From Perognathus longimembris pacificus (taxonomy: Eukaryota > Chordata > Mammalia > Rodentia > Heteromyidae), in the NCBI RefSeq assembly GCF_023159225.1, contig NC_063170.1:60929708-60993707 (forward strand): a stretch of 64,000 bases of DNA, in the 5' to 3' direction. Positions 45,611 to 57,110 of the stretch are shown in pieces; the stretch's first letter is position 1; the number at the start of each line of letters is the position of its first letter. The notes under the pieces are model-generated. The model worked only from the letters and a program-made list of their open reading frames with translations, was not told the origin of the DNA and searched no databases. Made by a program: the position numbers and the translations under genes.

Positions 45611-47140
45611 TGAGCAACTAAATTACATTCCATCCATGTCATAGTACTGTGGCCATCCCTTCAGGACTTCATTGGAATTGGAGTTCTTGGCAATTCCACC
45701 TACACATTCAGAATCTCCCTGCAGTGGGGAGGGAGGGGAAATCGGTATAGATCCTGCAGATGATTCTGTGCACACTGAGGTCTGAGCACTGTCTTTTGGG
45801 CAGTAGAGTGACAGCATTATTAGAGAGGTCTAGAAAGGTAAAGTAAGTGGTCAACAATGGGAATTGAAGGTGTTTGGTGAACTTTTTGCTCCTAGAAAGG
45901 CCCTTAGCATTTTAAGAGTAAGAGAACAATTGATTAGAGTAGAAATCTATGACTATTAAAAGTTGACAGCAGTGAAGAGAGATGTTTCCATGATGGGTTT
46001 AGAGGATAGAATACATGAAAGGGCCATCAGTGATTTAGTTAAGAATAAGTTAGATGCATTTGAGAGCCATTCTTGAGGGAGGTTCTCTAGGACTTAGGAA
46101 ATCATTTGATTCATGGCTAGAGTTAAGAACCAGGCACTAACAATGCCTTCTGGTTTTCTTTCCTAGACTGCGTTGTATGCAGAAGATTTTATTTGTGGAT
46201 TAGGGAAGAGGGTGGGGTGGGGGGTAGGAATAATGGAACAAGAGAAGCAAGCTATTGCCTGATGTGAGCCCAGATTTCACTTGAATTGAGTCAGCTTCCT
46301 CTTGAATTATTTTCCATGAAAATTTAAGTTTCATAGGAAGGCAGAGAGTTATAATCTTGTTCAAACCAGTCTACAATCTAACTCACAAGGAATCCAATTT
46401 ACTAAGTGAATCAGCGAATGGATATATTATTTTAATTCATTTTGTGTATTTGGGAGGATGCAGTGATTGGGGGGCTGGTTAGACAGTTCAAGAGAGGCTG
46501 GAATCTAGCTATGGATTAAGACATCTCCCACTGGGTGGCTGAAGAAGAATGATCCACACAGTGAGTACTGAGGTGGAGATGAGGAAGGCACGTGGCTAAG
46601 AAAGAAAGAGCTGTGCTATGCAGAGGTAGAAAAGAGGAGATAGAAGAGGAGTGGACTGAGATAGGATTAAAAACAAGAATCATATGATGACCAACAATGA
46701 GCAATACTTTCCAAAGAGAAACTGCTATTCAAACTTGAAATTATTTAATTGGGATGAGAAGTGAAGATAAGCTCCTGGGTTTTGATAATTAGAGACTTCT
46801 AGTGATATTTGATGACAAGGCTTCAGAAGAAAGTGGCACAGCAGGGATTAAATAGGACAAAGGTAGTCAAAGGAGACAGGGAATTAATAAGCACAAGTAT
46901 TAAAAGATGTATCATAGTAGCCTGATGAAAGGGTGGCTTTTTAGAGATTAATGAATCTTGAGCATGTGTGCAGGCAGAGGATATTTTCTTTAAGGCTGTC
47001 ATTCTTTGGTGAGATATGTCTGATTGGGACCTTGGACGGTATTTTAAATTTTCATGTAAAATATGACATTTGGGAACACTCACAGTCAAGTGTGTTTTAA
47101 AGTAAGCAGGGACAAATCTATCTGAAGTAGAGTGGGGGTT
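45611..47140. other. Intergenic sequence, nothing recognised
   Basis: Contains short G runs (46210-46230) but no gene or known repeat. Confidence 0.45.
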
Positions 47141-47807
47141 TGCTACAATGAAACGGGGTCTCCCCCAAGGGAGGGGATTCCTGGTTCCCCCAAGAGTCCA
47201 CCACACAGTCTCCAGCTACAAGATGACAAAAAGACAGATTTATTGGGGAAGTAAAAAGTAAACAAAAAGTGAACCGACCGGCCTTGATCGCAGCCCAGAC
47301 TCGGGAGCCGAAACTGCCGACCACGTGTGTGGGGTCAGGGCCCAGGCCAGGGAGCTGGAGCCGCCCGCAGGAGTGCAGTCCAGACTCGGGAGCTGGAAAC
47401 GCGTGTCCGTGTGGCCTTTCAGCCTGGTTAGAAGGTAAGCATCACAGATAAACTTGCCGCACGCAGGTGGCCAATGAGGATACAACACTTACAGAGCATG
47501 CTAGGCCGCACGCAGGTGGCCAATGGAGTTACAGTCTGTCTCATAGTATCTGTTTGAACCAACCTATCATTCTAGTTAGTATTGGCCCATGGATTTGGGG
47601 GGTGGGGGGGCTCACATGATGCAGGTGGATACCCCTACTCATAGAAGGACACAGGTTCCCTTGAAGCTCCCAGGCCTCAGGTGGTCAATCTACATAAGTT
47701 ATCATAATAAAGGGGAGCTTCCCTGGATAGGGTGGGGGAGAGCTTAGTGGAGATGGAGTTGGCTTCTGCTCTTATCTGAGCTGGGGTCAACCTGAAGTCC
47801 CTCCACA
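47141..47807 (-). mobile_element. Solo endogenous-retrovirus LTR, minus strand
   Basis: On the minus strand it starts TGTGGAGGGACTTCAGG and ends ...CCCCGTTTCA (47149) or a few bases on at ...TTGTAGCA (47141), so TG...CA ends are present. An AATAAA signal (rc of tttatt, 47239-47244) is followed by a U5-like stretch. The R/U3 boundary area is CpG-rich. Two internal duplications lie in it: a 21-bp element at 47456-47476 and 47505-47525, and a 13-bp element at 47295-47307 and 47380-47392. No gag, pol or env flanks it, so it is a solo LTR left by recombination. I saw no clear 4-6 bp target duplication, which suggests age. Confidence 0.7.
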
Positions 47808-49163
47808 GTTAATGATGGCACTGGCCAGATCTCACCTCCCTATTACACTATCAATAATCTGGGTGCATTTTTTAATAATTATAAATTGTTTTAGGAAAAT
47901 TATAGATGCCCTGATCACATGAGTATATCACACATAACTATATCTGATTGGCTCATGAAGTGTCCACCTTCACCTACCACTGGTATTCAAGATTGTCTTT
48001 ATATTTTCTTAGATGAGTTTGGGATATCTTTATCTCTGAAAGTCACCTTTCGAAGTAAGCAAAAGCATACAATGACTGAGAGGAGATAAAGTTAACCTTT
48101 CCCCATGAATCTCTTCTCTATCAAGTCCTCAATATCTAATACAATAAATGAATGAACAAATGAATGAAATTCTGTGACACCAAATGATTACTCTTACCAA
48201 AAAGCATACAGGTGCAATTTATAGTAAAAATATCTAACAACACCTCAGCTTTCAGTATAAAATCTGAATTAAAAGACAAAAATCTAATTTTCTCTAATGT
48301 TGAATTAATATAAAAGACAAAGGTAAGCATTTTTTTCAGGCTCTTTAAATTTGAAAGAAATTTCATTTCAAGAATGCCTAGGTAAGAAATAGAAATAATT
48401 CAACTTTGTGCTAAAAATGGCTGTAATCTAATTCAAGTGATAAATGAGAGATTGCAGCAGAAACTGAATCATCAGAGACCTCTTTATTATCTGTACAAGG
48501 CTTCTGTACCACACATTAGTAGAGAACTGGCTAAATTACCCAGCATGACACATGCTCCTAGAGTTGTAGACTGAACACCTGTTAGTACTCTAGGCATCAC
48601 CCCTATATTTGCATTTGTCTCAGTACTGTAACTGCTATCTTTCTGCACAAACTTTAACCTCTTAAAAATACATAGTATTGCTAAGTAAAAGAAGTGAGTC
48701 CAAGGATTCTACATATCATGTGATTCCAATCATGTGATACATGATCGTGGTAACTGAAGGGGTCAGGGAGGATGGAGATGGATAGCTTAGGGCAGGGAAT
48801 GTTAGGGTGATACTGGAATGGTGAGTATAGAACATGAAGTCCTTGTCCAAACCCATGGAAATGCATGCCATAAAGGATGGAGCATAGACCCTTCATGTCA
48901 GCTGTGGACTTTAGTTACTAATAATAGTACAGCTTTGTCCACTGAAGAGGAGGTAGTACACTAAGGTAGGATGTTAATAAAAAGAGAAACTTCAACTGGA
49001 GGGAGTATACAAGGGCTTTTATTTTGTAATTTCTGCGCGATTACTTTCTGTAATCATAACACAGGGCTAAAAATAACATATTAACTTAAAAATCAAGTAG
49101 AAATGATGACTTGTATGAAGGAGTTAGGAATATCCTCAGCTAGCTCATAAAGAATGGGTAGGC
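47808..49163. other. Intergenic AT-rich sequence, nothing recognised
   Basis: No gene or repeat family evident. Confidence 0.45.
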
Positions 49164-49424
49164 AGCTGGGCACTGGTGGCTTACACCTGTAATGAGAGCT
49201 ACTCAGGAGGCTGAGATCTGAGGATTACAGTTTGATGCCAGCCTCAGCAAGGAAAGTCCAGGAGACTCTCATCTCCAATAAACTCCTCAGAAAAAGACAG
49301 AAGTGGTGCTGTGGCACAAGTGGTAGAGAGCTAGCCTTGAGTAAAAGAAGCCCAGGGATAGCAGTGCCCAGGCCCTGAGTTCAAGCCCTAGGAGTGGCAA
49401 AAATCAATCAATCAATCAATAAAA
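49164..49424 (+). mobile_element. B1-headed, Geo-tailed composite SINE
   Basis: 'gctgggcactggtggcttac', 'ctcaggaggctgagatctga' and 'gtttgatgccagcc' form the B1-like head. 'agaagtggtgctgtggcaca' and 'cctgagttcaagccctagga' form the Geo tail. Ends in (AATC)n at 49401-49420. Confidence 0.9.
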
Positions 49425-49559
49425 TGAATGAGTAAGATACATCAAACAGAAGACCATATTAGGAAAATATAGGTTTAAATGGGAAAGCATAAAGTATCAC
49501 TTAAATATAGAGGTAGGGGGATTGCAGTATGAGCTTGGTTTAGGTAAAATAATGAAAGT

Positions 49560-49700
49560 ATATGGATATTTTATACTTATATTATAAATATATAGTTATA
49601 CATACATGGGTATATAAGTATATAATATCTGTGTATGTATTATATATACATACATATGTTATGTATATATTATAAATTTATATACACATATAATTAAATA
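49560..49700. repeat. AT-rich degenerate (TATA/CATA)n tract
   Basis: Irregular TATATA and TACATA units over about 140 bp. Confidence 0.7.
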
Positions 49701-50589
49701 GATCATCACTAGGAACTTAAAGAACTTTACTCTGTTGTATATATAAGGCCTTTACCATCTGGTTGCAGCCTTCAGTTCTCAGCTACTCCCCCCCTAAGAA
49801 TAAATTTCATGCATAAAATATGGTTCCTTTATCATATTTTCCTCCTATGAATGTCTGGTATTGTTTCAGAGGATTTTCATGATTATAAAATCACCCATGT
49901 TTTAGATATTTTTGAAGTTAAGTGATGAACTTGTTATTCCTTTTTAAAATAGGTATTTCCATATCAGAGTACCTCTTTGCAAAAGAAGTATAATTTCTTA
50001 TTTCTGAAGTTAAATGTGTTCGGATCAGCACAGAAGAGCATATTATACATAATTCAGCTGACAGCACTTGTGTTTATCCTTTCTGCTCCTTTCTCTATGC
50101 ATAGATCTTTTTAACTCAAAAATCATACATTCCTTATCCTTGAGGTAGCCTGCTGCGTTTGTCTACTTTGCTGTTATGCATCTTTATAAATAACAGTGCA
50201 TTGACAAGTCTGTCTACTAAATCACAGCTCCCAGCCTTGAAATTTCCCTAGGATATGTTCCGATACTAGAAATTACTAGGTGAAACCATTTATGTTCTTT
50301 CAGAGTTTAGCTATAAATTGCTAAATTAGCTTCCCTTTTAAAACTCCATCATGAAAGGGCCTATCTCATTCTGTGATACAATGACTAAGATACAAGTGCT
50401 ATTTTAAATATTTTATAAGTTGGCCAGCCTACCCACATTAGACTATTGATTCAATCTGCAATTATTTAGCTACTAGGGAAAAGAAAAGGAATATATTTTT
50501 AAAATATATGCATATTAGTCTTCTATTATCAACTAATTTTTATTTACTTTTTTCATATACTTTTTTTTTCTATTATTTCTTCCCTTTTT

Positions 50590-50795
50590 GGGGGGGGGTT
50601 CTGAGAATTTGAACTCAGACTTACTTGCTCTGGTGGTGCTTTACCACTTGGGCCATGTCTCCAGCCCACCAGTTTGCTGATTAATTTGGAAATGTAGTCT
50701 ATCAGCTTTTTGTACTTGGCTTTGAAACTCAAGCCTCTACATCTCAGTCTCTTGGGTGGCTAGAATTACAATGTGAACCAATGGCTCTTGGCATA
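50590..50795 (-). mobile_element. Diverged B1/Geo-type SINE, minus strand
   Basis: 'ttaccacttgggccatgtct', 'tctcagtctcttgggtggct' and 'agaattacaatgtgaacca' are reverse-strand SINE phrases in the right order but with many changes, so it is older than its relatives here. A G9 run lies at its tail side. Confidence 0.65.
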
Positions 50796-51974
50796 CATGG
50801 TTTTTCTTATGATGGAGGAGCTCTTCAGGGAAGTATTTTTGTTATGTATATTTTAAATGTTTTCTTGACATTATTTGCCCTTTCTTTTCACTCATAGTAT
50901 TCCGAGGGAAATGGAGTGGCATAAATCAATCCATCAAAGTTTTCTCTTATCAAGGTCCTTTCAAAGACTTTGATGAAGACTTTCTGTAATAGTAAAGATA
51001 TATTTTCAGTACAGGGTAGAAGTTTTGCCTTGAGGCCTAGAAATCAAACAGGTCTAAATTTAATACAGATTTTTACACTTTGCCTGAATTACTTGGCATC
51101 CCTTGTGAAAGCTGTCATATATGTAATATGGGTTTGCTATAAATGGTAAGCAAAGTAGTGTGGGTTTTTATTTTTGTTTTTGTTTAGTTTGGGAGATTTT
51201 TTTTCTTTTGATTTCAGCTCTCATCTCAGTGGATGGCTTATGGTAAACAGCCAGTAGCCTAAAGATGCCAGTGATAAAGATGATGATAGGATTTTATTCA
51301 CTGATCCCTAGCTTCACAGCCCACGTCCTTCAAAGAGCGATCCCCACTTGTATAATCAGGATTTATCTTTCTCTATTCCTCCAATTCTTAAAACAGACCC
51401 CATTTATTCCAGGGGGTTTCCATAACTCCTTATAGCACTGACTGATAAAGGCAGTGCTTGAAACATCATACTAATGGTTTTGGTTTAAAGAATTTGCTGA
51501 AAAAGAAAAACAAATCATAAAGAAAACCAAAAAGGGAAGGATTATGCTAGAAAGTATGGGAAGGATGCAAAATTCTCCAAAGCTCAGAACTTTTCTTTGT
51601 CTTGGTAGCTGATCAAAGACCTCAGCTCCCTCCTCCCAAGAGGGAGCTGACTAAACTGCCTGTCTCCTAAAAGGTTTGTTTCGCTGGATTTTCTTTTTCC
51701 TCCCAAAGAAGGCTATCTCCCCAGATCATAAGTCTGAATGTGGTTAAAGGCAACACAATGCTGGGTGATAGCCACTTCAGGGAACCTGAACACTAGCCCC
51801 TGCGCCTCTAGGAGACATGGGAATAATCAATCAAGAGGAGTTTGCTGTATGTCTCTAGAAGCAAATTCTTCATACCATGGTGAGTGAATGCGATGTGCTG
51901 AGATAAGGTCTCCATCTCTGAATTTCATTCCAGTAAGAGGACCTTATGGCTTTGTAGGTGCCTTCTGTTCTCAC
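50796..51974. other. Intergenic sequence with a short perfect hairpin
   Basis: No gene. The 11-bp stem at 51622-51650 is described separately. Confidence 0.45.
51622..51650. repeat. Perfect 11-bp inverted repeat, 7-nt loop
   Basis: tcagctccctc (51622-51632) and gagggagctga (51640-51650) are exact reverse complements separated by ctcccaa. Confidence 0.9.
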
Positions 51975-52125
51975 CCACGATGATTGATTTAATCTTCACA
52001 GAAAACCTAAACCTAGCGGACTCACTTCCTAAGTGACCAGATGTAAGTTTTAGAAGATTGAATGGCTTAGCTAAGCTATTACTCTTGAATTACAGAGTAA
52101 GACCTAGCATTCACTATCCTTATAC
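51975..52125 (+). repeat. MIR SINE remnant
   Basis: 'gatttaatcttcacagaaaa', 'gattgaatggcttagctaag' and 'cagagtaagacctagcattc' are in MIR order. Confidence 0.5.
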
Positions 52126-52264
52126 AATCTTTCCTGCCTTCAGAAGTAGTAGGACAAAAATCCATCCATCTTGTCTTCTCTGGCATCCTTCTTCTTTGTC
52201 CTATGTTGCAGTGACTGTGAGCCCCAGCTGAACAAACACGGGTTTCAGCCCAGACATTTGCCTT

Positions 52265-52400
52265 TCTTTATAACTTTGAATGAGTTTGTCTACCTGCTCC
52301 AGCCCCAGCATGGTCATCTCTAAAATGAGTTGATAATTATCAATGAATTTGTGTCCTAGGGTTAGATGGATTAAATGTCACAGGTTCACGAGGACCTCAA
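52265..52400 (+). repeat. MIR SINE remnant
   Basis: 'gtttgtctacctgctccagc', 'catctctaaaatgagttgat' and 'tagatggattaaatgtcaca' match the MIR 3' half. Confidence 0.55.
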
Positions 52401-52664
52401 ACCAACTAGTAATGATTACAACTGGAACAAAAGTCCTGCTATTGGCTGTTATCTGGGATAACTTAGTAGAGTTCAGTCTTTCAAAAACAATTAGTATAAT
52501 ATGTGACCCATTATGCCACTGTGGTAGAAAATTCTGCACTATTAGATGTTTGTGTCTCATCTCAAGGTACTTGTTTTTCTGGGCTTTACAAAAACAACAA
52601 CAACAAAAAACCCACAAAAAAACCCCACCTACTTCTGTGCACCCTTGAAAGTAGATTGCTCAGG

Positions 52665-52800
52665 CAGGGGATTCTTTATTTTTTTAATTATCAGCATAAA
52701 TTAATTGTACATAGAGTTTCATTGTGACATTTACATACTTTCATACCTACTTGGTGACATTTACATATATGTTCATATACATATACTTTAATCAGATTTC
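52665..52800 (-). mobile_element. Possible old L1 3' end, minus strand
   Basis: A T run, then 'ttatcagcataaattaattg' and 'acatagagtttcattgtgac', resembles the reversed tail of an old L1 subfamily, but the match is weak. Confidence 0.35.
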
Positions 52801-54049
52801 ACTCTGTCTGAACTGACTTACTATTTTCTTGTCAACGATTGTAAGAAAATTACAAGATAATCTTTAGTTGTAGGTACAGTTGCCTGAAAATATACCTAAG
52901 AAGTATTTTCATCATTAGCTTCATGAACTGTAGAATGAACTATAGAGTGAAGCCAGAATTGACCCCAGAACCTGGTCCCAATCTGTGAACGCTGACAGAA
53001 ACACACAGGAAAAATCTGTCTATAATTCTCTTCACACTCTTCCTGGCACTCTTTCAGTAATGCTCATTTTAGTACCATCAATATCTCTCCAAAAACACTC
53101 CAGGGAGGAAACCATTGTGGTTACACTCAGTATCATGAGCGAATTATCCACAGAGGTCACAGTGATTCATTAAAGAAGAACGTGAACGCTCATGTCCTCA
53201 AAATATTGTCACAAGCCTAGCTTAAACATGCGAGCCACACCTCCATGCTGAATAGCCTAAGGTGATTTGAAATTAAGTGATATATGCCAAGCTGCCCAAA
53301 TGGCTTTGGACATCATGAGAGCTATCTGTGCTATGCAACTCTGCATCTCATCTAGAGTAATACTTTGGGGCCTCCTTATTATCTATTTATCCTTCTCAAA
53401 AGTTCTTTGCATCCCTTTCTCAAGTCTACCTGTATACCAGTATGACCACTTCGAAAATGGTCAAATACTTTAACAGACTCAGAATATGTATGTAAGAAAA
53501 ATACATTTGTAGAGAATCAGAAGAGCTCAGCTGAAATCTCAGGTAGCTCTCCTGGGTTATGTTTGAGAAAAACTCTACAGCACAGCTAACACCCCAAATC
53601 AGGCATAATGGAAAAGAAGAGGCACCCAAAGAGGAAGTTAATGGCCCTTGATGTCATTACTTGACTACAAACTTAGTTCCCAATAAACAACTAAGTTTTG
53701 GAACATATATCACACTTAGCAAGAAAGTTACATTCCTAATGTGCCTTTGGTTACGTAAAGTTGAGGAAATGAGCTGCAGAAAGATATGTAAATTGTTGTT
53801 AATATTAAGTTTTCACCAAAACAATCAAAAAGAAATCATGATGCAAAGGAGAAAAAAATCATGGAACTCAAATGGCAACCCAGTATGGCATGCCCTTAAA
53901 CTCAGATGCCAACCTCATCCCTGTATGCTAATATGGAGAATATTAGACTTTATCTTGTTTGTAGTCATGTTCCATAACTTGAAAGACTTTTACCTATACA
54001 TAAAATAGCTTGACAAAGTAGCACTAGTAATACCTTTTTATTTTTAGGT
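52801..54049. other. Intergenic sequence, nothing recognised
   Basis: A 115-codon plus-strand frame (53661-54008) shows no recognisable domain. Confidence 0.45.
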
Positions 54050-54250
54050 ACATTATTTTAAACTTTCTATAGCTTATATATAATCTCATTAAATCCTCAA
54101 GAATTTATGAAGATAGGGTTTATTATAATCCCATCTTATATAAGAAGAAAGTAAGGTTTTCAAGAGTAATATACAGTAAAAGGCAGAGTCATAATTCAAG
54201 CTCTCAAGTCTAAAGTCAGCCTTCTTCATTGCTCCACGAATCCTAGCCAA
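54050..54250 (+). repeat. MIR SINE remnant
   Basis: 'tataatctcattaaatcctc', 'ttataatcccatcttatata', 'aaggcagagtcataattcaa' and 'tctaaagtcagccttcttca' follow almost the whole MIR core and 3' end. Confidence 0.7.
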
Positions 54251-54956
54251 TGTCTCATGTTTCTCAATGTTTTTAAGACAAGGAATTTTAAAAATGTAAA
54301 ACTTTGGACATGTTACTAGACTATGCACAATGTTAATAGAATTCTGGGTGGGTGTACCAAAACAACTGAAGTTTTACTCAATCTACATGGTGTCATTTAC
54401 TTTCAATAGAAGATGGTAGTTGGCTAGATTTTGAAACTGTAAATAGATGAACACTTCTTTTCGTTTATCTCCTTGAATTGCCCAGTGAAAGAACAAATCA
54501 CTTTAGTGTAAAGACACTTTCTGATCCTTCAAAAAAAAAAAAAAGCAAACCTTTTTGGAATTTAATCAAAACATTTAAAAATTTGTAATGCTTTTCAAAG
54601 AAGGATATTGATAAGGCTCTGCCTATTGTAATAGACTATATACATACATATATATAGAGAGAACATATATGTATGGGTGCATATATACATATCCGTGTGT
54701 GTTATTTCCAATTCTCTTTCCCTAATGCTTAGGATCAAGAAACCTGCCTCCTTCACCAGTCTCTAAGAAGGAGACTCTGCAGCAGATACATCCTTGCTCT
54801 ACAACCAGCAAAGCTGGCTCGTTTCCCCTGTGTCTGCACAGTGTCATGTCTGAATATCACCTACAGCAGTTATGCTAGGCTTACAGCCTCCTTTGTCTTC
54901 CCAAGCATCAAGAGCATATGGACTCTGCACGTGCCTGATCTTCCTCTACTTCTTGA
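54251..54956. other. Intergenic; A run and TATA-like tract
   Basis: An A run is at 54531-54543 and a (CATATA)n tract at about 54638-54690. No gene. Confidence 0.45.
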
Positions 54957-55655
54957 CGCCCCCAGGGCTGCCCCGAGGCATGCCACCAGGCACATCCCCA
55001 GGCATGGCCCCCAGGAACACCCCCAGGCACATCCCCCAGGGATGACCTAAGGCACGCCCCCAGGCACACCTCAGGCACACCCCCCCAGGCACGCCCCCAG
55101 GCACGCCTCCAGGCACACCTCAGGCACACCCCCCCAGGCACGCCCCCAGGCACGCCTCCAGGCACGCCTCCAGGCATATCCCCAGGCACAACCCTGGAAG
55201 GCCCCCAGGCACACCCCAAGGCACGCCTACAGGCATGCCCCCAGGAACGCCCCAAGAGATGCCCCCAGGCAACCCCCCAGGCATGCCCCAAGGCACGCCC
55301 CCAAGCCAGACCCCAGGCATGGCCTGAGGCACACCCCCAGGCACGCCCCGAGGCCGGACCCCAGGCACGCCCATAGGCACAGCCCCAGGCATGCCTACAG
55401 GGATGCCCTAAGGTACATCCCCAGGCTCACCCCCAGGGATGCCCCCATGCACGCCCTTTCAGGCACATCCCCATGGACGCCCCCAGGCATGCCCCCCAGG
55501 GACGCCCTCTGGCATACCTCCAGGCACTCCGGAAGGTATGCCCCCCAGGGATGCCCTAAGGCACGCCCCAGGCATGCCCCCTGGCTGTCCTCCTGGCAGG
55601 CCCCCATGCACCCTCCCAGGATGCCCCCGGTACGCCCTATGGCACGCCCCCAGGC
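54957..55655. repeat. GC-rich 12-bp minisatellite (about 58 units)
   Basis: Tandem units of the type aggcacgccccc, 11-14 bp long, fill about 700 bp with substitution and C-number variants. A 49-bp higher-order block repeats exactly in tandem at 55062-55110 and 55111-55159. Because the unit is a multiple of three and rarely gives stops, several long frames run through it. The minus strand reads as runs of VPGG/MPGG. I treat these as by-products, not genes. Confidence 0.95.
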
Positions 55656-56882
55656 AAGCTGTCAAAGTTTATTTTTTTTTTCTTTTCATGATAGGACACT
55701 TAGCTAATGAGCAGACAAATAATAAATAATGGTACAAGTGACTAAATAAGTGAACAGATAAACAATCAAAACAGTGTACCAGACTGAAAATTAACATCTC
55801 TCTTTCATTCAGATTTAAAGAATACACAGCAAAATTTACAACGCAAAAGTAATCCAAAAGACTATCATATTAAAACATAAACAGGAAAGGACTCATCAGC
55901 AGATGGAACTGTTCAGAAAGTGCCTAAGACACGTTGGTAAATGACAGCCTTGCAAGATGGCCAGAGAGTGTGATGGTTTGCTATCAAAGCAAGGTGCACA
56001 TAATAGCATCCATGGCTGTGTAGCTGTGAGAAATCAGCACATTTAGGAAAGGAAGGCCAGGCCAGGAACGATTTGGCCACCTGGTAGAAGGGGAGTAGGC
56101 ACTGGGTCTCCTGGCTTTCCCAGTGCACTCGATCAGTACCAAGACTTTTGCTATCAGTATGCCAACTGGTGTCCTCAAGGTAAAAATAAAAACCAAACAC
56201 CTGTGCATCAGATCTTGGGAGCTGGTGGAGCCTCCCCCACTGAGCCGGCCATAGATCCCACTTGACCATCAAGACAGTTTCACTTATCAAGGGGGGAAAT
56301 ACAGATGGGAGATTTATTAGAGGAACGACAGGCAGCATGATTAATGAGGATTCTGTCATCTTTTCATTCTGCTTTTATGGCAGCTGAGTGCTGTCTCCAT
56401 CTCTTTAAGTAGAATTCTGATTTAAAAGAGAGAAGACTTGGGGCCAGTAGAGAACAAAAGGAAGGGGTGGATTGGGAGGAGGAAAGTGGGAGGAGGAGAA
56501 GGCAGGGAATGAAGGAGGAGAAAGAATAAAGGGCTGTTACCTTTGGATACACATGAGACATTTTCTAAAATGTAATCTCAGATCCCTAGTCTTTAGCCTT
56601 TGCAGCCCTGACTGGACTAATTTCACTCAAAATTTCAGTTGGGTTGTTTTTCTGTGATTTCTCTAGAGCATCACAATGATTCATAGAAGGTTCTGCAAGA
56701 ATACAATTTACTAGAAACACTCTCACCTCCTTGTCCCACCCACCAAGAATACTAAACAGGTTTTCCCAAAAAGGACAACCTTCGCGCAATGTTTCCACAC
56801 ATGTACATATATGTAGATGCACAATCTATAATGTATACGTGGCACTTCACCTGTGCTTTTATCTATCTTCCTTTGTGTGTTT
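55656..56882. other. Intergenic sequence, no gene assigned
   Basis: A 148-codon minus-strand frame (55913-56359) is the longest here outside repeats, but has no recognisable domain or codon signature. A purine-rich stretch lies at 56455-56530. Confidence 0.45.
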
Positions 56883-57110
56883 TCCAGTCCTGGTGTTTGA
56901 ATCCACAGCCTAGATGCTGTCTCTGAGCTTTTGTGCTCAAGGCTAGTGCTCTACCACTTACGCCACAGCTCTCCTTCTGGCTATTTTGCTGGTTAAATGG
57001 ACGTAAGAATCTCATGGACTTTCCTGCCCAGGCTGGCTTTGGACTGCAATGCTCAGATCTCAGCCACCTGAACAGCTAGAATTACATGTGTGAGCCTTTG
57101 GTGCCCTGGC
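56883..57110 (-). mobile_element. B1-headed, Geo-tailed composite SINE, minus strand
   Basis: Reverse order: 'ccagtcctggtgtttgaatc', 'tcaaggctagtgctctacca' and 'cgccacagctctccttctgg' (Geo part), then 'ttcctgcccaggctggcttt' and 'ctcagatctcagccacctga' (B1 part). Confidence 0.87.

Noticed and set aside
47141..47807. Possible complete provirus
   Set aside because: No gag, pol or env-like frames and no second LTR on either side within the window, so only a solo LTR is called.
54908..55665. Long overlapping minus- and plus-strand frames (up to 127 codons) rich in VPGG or PPGM
   Set aside because: They are products of the 12-bp minisatellite, whose unit length is a multiple of three and lacks stops. 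No start context, signal or flanking exon supports a protein.
55913..56359. 148-codon minus-strand frame
   Set aside because: Longest non-repeat frame but no domain, no compositional signal, and an overlapping frame is open too. A protein search with no hit and no conservation would confirm rejection.
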